A stretch of DNA of 64,000 bases from Enoplolaimus lenunculus (taxonomy: Eukaryota > Nematoda > Enoplea > Enoplida > Thoracostomopsidae), in contig JASANG010001593.1 in NCBI GenBank assembly GCA_030248215.1, positions 22,973-86,972 of the forward strand. Reading direction: 5' to 3'. Position numbers and translations under genes: made by a program. Below, piece after piece: positions 57,329-64,000 of the stretch (position 1 is its first letter; each line of letters begins with the position of its first letter). Under the pieces are notes generated by a model that searched no databases, was not told the DNA's origin, and saw nothing but the letters and a program-made list of their open reading frames with translations.

Positions 57329-58588
57329 ATGTTAAATACTATGCCAATGCAAAGTTTGGTACTGCTTACAGACGGAACCGAAAATAACAAGTCTAAATAC
57401 TACGAAATTTATTCGCTTCTCGTTTTACTGGAAAATTATTTAACTTCGGCCAATATAAAATTAGTAGTCAAACCTTCGTCGGACGGTTGGATTGGGAATA
57501 TAAATAGCAAGTACACTCCAAATAATGAATCTTTGTTAAACACAAGAGATAAATGGACCGGAATTATTGGTGATATATTGAGAGGCGATGGTGATCTATC
57601 GATGCCTTTGATTACTATCAGTATAAACCGTAACCTTGCGTTGCCATTTTGGACAACTTTTTGCTGTCAATTGAATGGAGCGATTGCGTTTAATGACGAA
57701 ATTGTTTCTTTGATCACATTGAATTTTATAATTTCAGTTGTTCCTTGGTACGCGTGGTGTTTGCTAGTTGTAGTAAATTTAATGCACTACGTTATTCCTG
57801 ACAGTTTATTCACCGAAACGCTTCAGTATTCTCAGTTGACGTCTGCATCGATTTTATTGACGATTATCGACAGTTGCCGGAAGACTGCTATTTCCATTGG
57901 ATGTTTACTGTTATCAATTGCTGTATCAAATGCAGTATTGCAACAAGGAATTCCATATTTTCGTTTTCCACTCAAGTCTCTTGACGACGTTTCGGTTCAA
58001 CTAAACAGCACCGCAACACGGAGCACTACAACACTAAAACTAGTGTACTATTCTGCACAGATTGATTCGGCTATGTTTTCACAGCATCCGCAATTTAAAG
58101 CGATTATAAAGGGGAATATTTTCAGAAATAGACAAATTGTGGCTGTAAAATCACAAAGTAATGCAATAAAATATATTGCAAAGAACTCGTTTGCATTTGG
58201 ACTGGGAAATGAGCTTAGTTTGCATAAATACGCTGGTCGATACAAAAACGTTTTTGTAACGCAACTACAGCAGACTCCGTGGCTTTACAAAGGATTTTAT
58301 TACAGCCCACGAATGTCTCGAAAACTCGTTGAATGTATTGCACGATTTTGGTTGGTATCTTGTGAGAATGGATTGTGGCAAAGGTCATTTGATTATAGAA
58401 AAGAACATTCAAAGCACCTTTATTTGAGAAAATCAGCAAATAAATACAAGATGCTGGACTTGAGTTCGATCGCAGATTTAATGCCGATCGTTGTTATTGG
58501 TTTAACTAACGTCTCATTTTTATTGGTTGAAATATTATTGGCTAATCTGGTTGTAATTCTCAATCCATTGATAACTAACAAAATTTAG
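57329..58588 (+). CDS. Ionotropic glutamate receptor-like channel, last exon (copy 2)
   Basis: A 419-codon frame (first ATG 57,329; acceptor ATTTTTCAG just upstream at 57,325) with the same S1 - membrane - S2 - membrane architecture as the 39.5-kb copy. The carboxylate-binding Arg sits in LITISINRN, M3 is SIGCLLLSIAVSNAVLQQG, and the last membrane segment is followed by a stop at NPLITNKI. Copy 2 ends at what looks like the original stop, inside a satellite monomer. It differs from copy 1 at about 20 residues, clustered in the first 83, around the S2 linker and near the C terminus, while about 280 bp in the middle (57,592-57,874) is identical. Upstream exons are not found, so whether it is a gene or a duplicated 3' fragment is open. 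Confidence 0.7.
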   Translation: MLNTMPMQSLVLLTDGTENNKSKYYEIYSLLVLLENYLTSANIKLVVKPSSDGWIGNINSKYTPNNESLLNTRDKWTGIIGDILRGDGDLSMPLITISINRNLALPFWTTFCCQLNGAIAFNDEIVSLITLNFIISVVPWYAWCLLVVVNLMHYVIPDSLFTETLQYSQLTSASILLTIIDSCRKTAISIGCLLLSIAVSNAVLQQGIPYFRFPLKSLDDVSVQLNSTATRSTTTLKLVYYSAQIDSAMFSQHPQFKAIIKGNIFRNRQIVAVKSQSNAIKYIAKNSFAFGLGNELSLHKYAGRYKNVFVTQLQQTPWLYKGFYYSPRMSRKLVECIARFWLVSCENGLWQRSFDYRKEHSKHLYLRKSANKYKMLDLSSIADLMPIVVIGLTNVSFLLVEILLANLVVILNPLITNKI

Positions 58589-58599
58589 CCGTAAAAATG

Positions 58600-58735
58600 G
58601 TCTTATCACTTCTATAGGCTGAATATTATTGGCTAATCTGGTTGTAAACCTAAAACATTTGATAAGTATAAACAAAATTTAGCCGTAAAACCTGATTTTA
58701 TCATTTCCGTTGGCTGAAATGTTATTGGCTAAGGC
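58600..58735 (+). repeat. Gene-tail satellite, proximal monomers (copy 2)
   Basis: Two further TTGGCTGAAATATTATTGGC-type monomers follow the receptor stop, then the foldback element begins, as in copy 1. The long distal array at 43.3-45.2 kb has no counterpart here. Confidence 0.8.
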
Positions 58736-60480
58736 CAATGTATAGCACAGGGGCTTCCAGTTTTCCTCGGTGGAAAATTTGTAACCAGGAGTGCAACGCA
58801 GCCACTCCTGTATGACGACCAAATTTTCCGCTGATTTGGCAGGAAAATTAAGAAAATTGAAATGTCTAGATTTTAGCCTGGGTTGGTAGGGAAAATTTGG
58901 AGCATAGGTTTTGGTTGGAAAACGGGAAATGTGGAAAATTCTAATGCCTAAATTTTTACCGGGAAAATCTGATGAATAAGTTTTGGTTGGCAAACGGGAA
59001 AAGTGGAAAATTCTAATGCCTAGATTTTTCCCCTGGGTTGGAAGGGAAACCTGAAGCATAGGTTTTGGTTGGAAAACGGGAAATGTGGTAAGTTCTAACG
59101 CCTATATTTTTACCTTTGGGTTGGTAGGGAAAATCTGAAGCATAGGTTTTGGTTCGAAAACGAGAACAGTGGAAACACTTAATGCCTGGATTTACCCTGG
59201 GTTGATGGGGAATATCTGAAGCATAGGTTTTGGTTGGAAAACGGGAAAAGTGGAAAATTGTAATGCCTAGATTTACCCTGGCTTGGTGGGAAAAATCTGA
59301 AGCATAGGTTTTGGTTGGAAAACGGGAAAAGTGGAAAATTTAAATGCCTAGATTTACTTTAGGTTCGTAGGCAAAATCTGAAGCATAGGTTTTGGTTGGA
59401 AAACGGGAAAAGTGGAAAATATTAATCCCTAGATTTACAATGGGTTAATGGGGAATATCTTAAGCATAGGTTTTGGTTGGAAAATAGGAAAAGTTGAAAA
59501 TTTAAAAATTTAAACGCCCAGATTCACCCTGGGTTGGTAGGGAAAATTTGAAGTATAGGGTTCGTTTGGAAAACGGGAAAATTAAAAATTTAAATGTCTA
59601 AATTTACCCTGGGTTGGTAGGGAAAGTCTGGAACATACGTTTTCTGGCATATGTAATATATAATATTTTATATATATTTATATATTATATATAAATATAT
59701 AATGTATATATATTATATTATATATATTTATGTATAAATATATAATATATAATCGTTTTTAATTGCAAACTTCAAGTTAATCAAGTCAGCGATGACCAAA
59801 TTTGATATATTTATGTTCCCTCGGCTTTCCGTTCATTAGCCAACAACGTCTTTAAAAGAAATTAAAACATTTTTACCACGTTAAGGCGTCAGTCGAAGCG
59901 TCTACTTTGTGAACAGACTTATGTTCTGATAATACTGGGCCACTCGGTGGTATTTTGTTTTGACCAATCTTGTGCTGGGACTATCATAATCTGATCTAAT
60001 TAATATTCATGTATTATTTCGTGTAAATGCTCTGCTCATTTAGATTTAACAGTGTAAAGTAGATTTTGTTCATTGCACTGTTCCGCTCCGCGGTTCCTTG
60101 TTTTGACCAGTGTCGAAATATATAGCCTGTTAGTTTGTAGGATGCAACTGGAGGTGAAAATGCCAGATCCGGAGCCGGAAATCAACAAAAGTAGCCGGAA
60201 CCGGAGATGATGCCGCAGGTGAGGTGAAATCAGGTCGTTGAAATTATATTTAACTTGTTAATTTTAGCAAATATCTGCTATGTATTGTTAAATCGTTCCA
60301 TTGGAATTTTCTACTTTTCCCATTTACCAAAAAAAAACTAATCTTCAGATTTTCCCTTCCAACCAAGGAAATCTAGACGTAGAAATCTTCCACTTTTCCT
60401 GTTTCCAAACAAAACCTATGCCAGAATTCCACCAACCCAGGAAAAGGCTCTATTTACACTTTCCACCAAAACATGCCACA
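58734..60480. mobile_element. Foldback hAT-like element, second copy, right part lost
   Basis: The left end GGCCAATGTATAGCACAGGG, ten ~81-bp units, the TATA palindrome (59,648-59,752) and the CCGGAGCCGG centre match 40,942-42,515. The opposite arm begins at 60,300 and is still alignable to about 60,480 with increasing loss of T and G. No right end is present. Confidence 0.85.
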
Positions 60481-60975
60481 GACGCACCAACAAGGGAAAA
60501 TCAGGCAAAACCACTTCCCCACCAAAACCCCAACCCCAACCAAGAAAACAGGCAACCACTCCCCCAACCAAAACCCCAACCCCCAACCCAGAAAAAAAAC
60601 CACTCCCCCAAACAAACCACCACAAACCAACCAAAAAAACACCACAAAAAAACAACCAATCCAAAAAAAAAAAAAAACAAAAAAAAATCCCAACAAAAAC
60701 AAAAAAACAAAAACCCCCACCACACCCCCAACACCACCCCCACCCACACCCCCCCCCCCCCACCAACCCCACCCACCAACACCACACACCAACCCCACCA
60801 CACAACCCAACCACTCCCCAAACCACCACAACCAAACACCCACAAGCCACACACCCCACAACCCCAACCCCAACCCCCAACCCATCCAAAACACAACACA
60901 ACACCCACCCCCCCCCCACCAAAAAACTCCCCACACCCCCCCCACCACCCCACAAACCCCCCCCCCACCCCCCCA
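60421..60975. other. A/C-only tract, probable sequence artefact
   Basis: T and then G vanish progressively. By about 60,590-60,960 the text is almost purely A and C. The first part aligns to the foldback right arm (42,640-42,800) with T/G runs simply missing (ACATGCCACAGA for ACTTATGCCACAGA, AAAATCAGGC for AAAATCTAGGC). Long proline/asparagine-rich frames on the plus strand and glycine/valine-rich frames on the minus strand arise from this and are not genes. Confidence 0.8.
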
Positions 60976-61232
60976 CCCCTTTCCATTCGTCTGGAATACC
61001 GATTCAAATGATTCCTGACGACACATTGTACTTGGTAACGAAATCTCCTCGATTTCTTTACCCGGTTCTGCCTGAAGCTCGCGTGACATACTTCGTGTTG
61101 TTACTCTGCTTTCACGCGCCGTAGCCCTTGCTACCCCTCCCGTTTGACCGCCGTAGTTGGGGTCCTGTACAACGGCATTCTCCTTTTCCGAAATCGTACT
61201 TTCAGCCAATCTCTGTAAACTATTTCCCACAC
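60976..61232 (-). CDS. Coding-like open frame, unrecognised, truncated by the A/C tract
   Basis: A minus-strand frame is open from about 61,320 to the A/C tract. Its best part reads LAESTISEKENAVVQDPNYG, ESRVTTRSMSRELQAEPGKE and IEEISLPSTMCRQESFESVF. It is polar and Arg/Glu/Ser-rich with no recognised domain. It has no ATG, and AGTTTACAG at about 61,212 could be an acceptor. A TATA-like TTTATATATATAAAAC lies at 61,246-61,262. It may be a partial exon or part of a repeat; the downstream end is unreadable. Confidence 0.3.
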
Positions 61233-61984
61233 CAGTGTTATTGTGTTTTATATATATAAAACACCACTTTTCTGACCGGCCAATTTTTCGTAATTTTTGG
61301 CCCGAAACTTTTCGCCCGATTCAAAATTTCTTCCAAGAACGTGCTCTGGGTATTTACGAACTATACAGTTCCTAATTGTTTCAGCCCCAAGCACCTTCGA
61401 CGATTTTTCGACCTTTTCACTTAGCTACTCCCGAGATTTCGTTTCACAGCCTTATTCACTCACTGAATACGGCACCCGATTTGAAAACTTGTGGCGTAGC
61501 CCCAAGCAAAATGCTCCTGAATCGTTCCTTGAACTCCTTTCCAACTTTTATTCACGTTCGCCAGCCGCTATCTCGCGTCAGGCCAACTTTCAGCTCCGGT
61601 TTTCACCCGAGATTGCTCCTTATTAGCTAGCTACTTGTTACAAGTACCTAGATCTCGTACCGACGCCAACCGAAATTTCCGTAAACCCTTATAGCGCAAG
61701 TGTTAAGGGTTTACTTCCGTCCTTGATATGCCCTGAGTTCAATGCCGTATCCTTTTTGCCTTTCTCGCACCTTTTCACTTCACCAGGTCCAAAAACAACT
61801 GAATTTTTGACAATTTTTCAGATGTTTTTGACCAATACTGCCGATGCCTGTAACCGTTCCGTTTCAAATTTTAACCCGGTACTTACGAACACAATAGTTC
61901 CTAAGTATGCCAATTTCACCAGTTTCTGACCGTTTTTTCCAATTTTCGTCTCTTCGCCCCGAGAATTTTCACTTCCAATTTGCC
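61233..61984. other. C/T-rich DNA without supported genes
   Basis: Base composition changes here: more C and T on the plus strand than anywhere before 60 kb. Plus-strand frames at 61,297-61,630 overlap in two phases and match nothing I know. Confidence 0.35.
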
Positions 61985-62585
61985 TGTTCCTGAACTAGTT
62001 CCACGTACTTGCGGCACAGCCTCAAGTATAACTGTCGAACTAATTCACAGCCTGTACTATCCAGTAATGTCAGTATCCGTTGCCCTTTCGCGCAGTAGAT
62101 ACTCACAGCCCGATTTCCTTTTCAGCCTGATTTCGATCCGTCAACTCCTGAATCAGTTCCACGTACTTGCGGCACAGCCTCAAGTATAACTGTCGAACTA
62201 ATTCACAGCCTGTATTATCCAATAATGTCAGTATCCGTTGCCCTTTCGCGCAGTAGATACTCACAGCCCGGTTTCCTTTTCAGCCTGTACTCCCTGTTAT
62301 TTTCCACAACACGATCGTTCAGATCCTGTGTTTCCAATAACAGCCTGTTACACGATCGTTCAGATCCTGTATTTCCAACAACAGCCTTTAGCCTGTACTA
62401 TCCAATAATGTCAGTATCTGTTGCCCTTTCGCGCAGTAGATACTCACAGCCCGGTTTCCTTTTCAGCCTGTACTCCCTGTTATTTTCCACAACACGATCG
62501 TTCAGATCCTGTGTTTCCAATAACAGCCTTTTACACGATCGTTCAGATCCTGTATTTCCAATAACAGCCTTTTCCTTTTACACCC
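61983..62585. repeat. Compound tandem repeat, ~158- and ~182-bp periods
   Basis: TCCACGTACTTGCGGCACAG occurs at 61,998 and 62,156. GTCAGTATCCGTTGCCCTTT-type units occur at about 62,069, 62,227 and 62,409. A sub-block ACACGATCGTTCAGATCCTG is repeated within and between units. A 156-codon frame across it is repeat-driven. Confidence 0.85.
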
Positions 62586-62789
62586 AGAAATTCCTTTCTC
62601 CTTTTTCCAACTATTTCCTTTCACACCGACCACCAACTAAATCAGCATCGAGACCATCGTGGTCACCATGTGAGAAGTTCGTGATTTTGACTTAAGCCTG
62701 TATCCTGTATCGCCTGTATAGTTCTTTTCTCGATGTATGCTATTCGCTCTGATTTAGTAAAACGCGGCCGGTAAATGTTTATTATAAAT

Positions 62790-63012
62790 CCCAACCCGCA
62801 ACCCGTATGACACACAAAATTCCCAAATTTAAGGCCAGCAAATCACAGGTTATGTAATTTAACTGGTACCCGCGACCTGTGGGACACAAAACAACCGAAA
62901 TTAAGGCCAGCAAATCACAGGTTATGTAATTTACTGGTACCCGAACCGTAAGACACGAAATACCCAAATTAAAGGCCAGCAAATCACAGGTTATGTAATT
63001 CAACTGGTAACC
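62790..63012. repeat. ~70-bp tandem repeat (AAGGCCAGCAAATCACAGGT)
   Basis: The core recurs at 62,831, 62,903 and 62,972 (spacings 72 and 69), each followed by TATGTAATT, ACTGGTA, an ACCCG block and GACACxAAATxCCCAAAT. A partial unit precedes the first. Confidence 0.85.
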
Positions 63013-63108
63013 CGAGCCGGAATCCTTAAAGCCGACGTCTGAATCTGATTTAATCCAGCCACTGGCTTTACCGTACCAAATACTTTTGCCGTTTTCCAGA
63101 ATCCGTGC

Positions 63109-63249
63109 AATTCTAACCCCGTTAGAATTACACCCCGTTAAACCGTGTACTCTAACCCCGTTAGAGTTACACCAAATTTCCGACCAATCTAACCCCGTTA
63201 GATTTGGCCCAGCCGTTGTAGAATAATAAATCTAACCCCGTTAGATTTA
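63109..63249. repeat. Array of four CTAAC-CCC-GTTAG hairpins
   Basis: Four perfect stem-loops share the core CTAAC CCC GTTAG: 63,109-63,129 (stem AATTCTAAC), 63,149-63,167 (ACTCTAAC), 63,185-63,204 (AATCTAAC with a flanking CC/GG) and 63,227-63,249 (TAAATCTAAC). The bases outside the core differ between units but stay paired in every unit. A decayed fifth (CCCCGTTAAA) lies at about 63,132. Confidence 0.85.
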
Positions 63250-63539
63250 CTAGACTACTTTTCCCCAGGTTTCCTTTAATATCCCAAGTTCCCTTAGCAC
63301 ATGACACCAGTATCCAATACTGGGTAATTTCTGCGCCCTGCGCAACGCCGATTAAATCCGTGATACCTGATTTCCTTCACATATTAAGCCACCGTGACAA
63401 ACTTAAACTTAAATCCGTTCGACCTTACTTAGTAAAATTTCCAAACACAAACCGAAATTCAAAAGCAATGTAAAAGTAACCGTTTGCAGCCAACTAATAG
63501 ACGCCAACCAATTCGTAGAAAAGCAATACCAAGACTGAT
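63250..63539. other. DNA without recognisable features
   Basis: No frame, repeat or element end is recognised here. Confidence 0.4.
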
Positions 63540-63770
63540 TCCGGTCCTGGCTACCCATATCGGCATCTCGACCTCATTTGCATTTTTGCCGACACACACA
63601 ACTGGGTGTCCGCAATGCGGTCGAGGTCGAGAGCCACCCAACCGGTACTACAACAACAACAACAACCATGCCGGAGACACTCAATACAAAGCACCATTTT
63701 TGGTGCTGACATAGCCTAGCTATGTCGTTAAACGCAATTTAGGCCAGCACAATATAAACTATTAATCAAT
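63540..63770 (+). repeat. Possible retroposon 3' end with (CAA)n and paired hairpins
   Basis: A G/C-richer frame ending CPQCGRGREPPNRYYNNNNN runs into (CAA)n at 63,650-63,667, reminiscent of the 3' end of a non-LTR retroposon frame passing into its simple tail. Two hairpins follow: GCACCA-TTTT-TGGTGC (63,691-63,706) and GACATAG-CCTAG-CTATGTC (63,708-63,726). There is no reverse transcriptase within the window, so the class is unproven. Confidence 0.3.
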
Positions 63771-64000
63771 CCATTCTATGGCCACGCAGGGCCCCAGGTA
63801 AGTTTACATTGCGGACACAGCCGCCATAGCATCGATTTACCAATTTCTACGCCTTGTAGCAACGCCTAAGCCTAACTTAAGTTCTAAGAGAGACTAGGTG
63901 GAGCCAGGAACTCCCTTAAGGTGTGGTTTTGATATAGGGTTTTATTTTAGTTTTAGTTTTTAGTTTGAAATAGGTTTAAGTGTGGCACAGCCACCTACAG
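63771..64000. other. Window end; degenerate CCTAAG and TTTTAG tracts
   Basis: A single CCTAAGCCTAA trace occurs at 63,865, and a TTTTAGTTTTAGTTTTTAG tract at 63,945-63,965. Nothing gene-like. Confidence 0.4.

Larger units (their letters stand above)
56757..60420 (+). repeat. Segmental duplication block B, copy 2
   Basis: Co-linear with 38,998-42,600 at an offset of about 17,790 bp. It includes the receptor exon, three tail monomers and the foldback element. The left edge is near AAAAGGTGTACTCTGGTTTA. The right edge cannot be placed because the sequence degenerates into an A/C-only tract. A longer (ATT)n microsatellite (57,190-57,237) distinguishes this copy. Confidence 0.9.

Noticed and set aside
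60301-61018. Long proline/threonine-rich frames on the plus strand and glycine/valine-rich frames on the minus strand
   Set aside because: They arise from the A/C-only tract that looks like a consensus failure. Only the part right of 60,976 (minus strand) is kept, as a weak coding-like frame.
63484-63714. LINE with reverse transcriptase
   Set aside because: Only a possible 3' tail is visible. No reverse transcriptase or endonuclease motifs were found in the window, so only a low-confidence 3' end is listed.

Overview
The window reads as gene-poor, AT-rich DNA from a metazoan, probably an invertebrate. The support is spliced coding exons with GT..AG sites, an ionotropic-glutamate-receptor-like gene, piggyBac relics, tRNA-derived SINEs and many short inverted-repeat transposons. 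No operons, rRNA or prokaryotic genes are seen. I cannot name the species. The hexamer TTAGGC (the nematode-type telomere unit) is common here, but it lies inside dispersed mobile elements and so does not identify a nematode.

Left half (1-35 kb): mostly intergenic or intronic DNA. Two convincing minus-strand coding exons, at 28,779-29,225 (start-codon exon) and 8,541-8,828 (internal exon), share splice phase 0 and may belong to one gene with a 20-kb intron. The rest is a mosaic of small non-autonomous DNA elements. These include a TA-target family with CTGTA ends, hAT-like elements with 8-bp target duplications, several palindrome-rich inverted-repeat elements, a 1.4-kb element with 265-bp inverted arms that look identical, SINEs and small tandem repeats.

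Right half (35-61 kb): two segmental duplications dominate. Block A (about 35.6-37.9 kb and 51.0-53.3 kb) carries piggyBac transposase relics and lies beside a ~66-bp satellite that has about two monomers in one copy and about fifty in the other. Block B (about 39.0-42.6 kb and 56.8-60.4 kb) carries an open ionotropic-receptor-like exon. The last transmembrane segment and stop codon of that exon continue into a ~93-bp satellite built from the same sequence. A 2.4-kb foldback element with two inverted minisatellite arms is inserted in this gene-derived satellite with an exact 8-bp target duplication. Its outermost bases match those of the short TTAGGC-bearing elements found throughout the window, so both look like one hAT-like family that carries tandem repeats.

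End of window (60.4-64 kb): the second foldback copy fades into about 550 bases made almost only of A and C. This looks like a sequencing or consensus failure rather than real DNA. Beyond it the sequence is more C/T-rich, with three different tandem repeats, a run of four CTAAC-CCC-GTTAG hairpins whose outer base pairs covary, and a possible retroposon 3' end. The join at 60.4-61 kb should be treated with suspicion.
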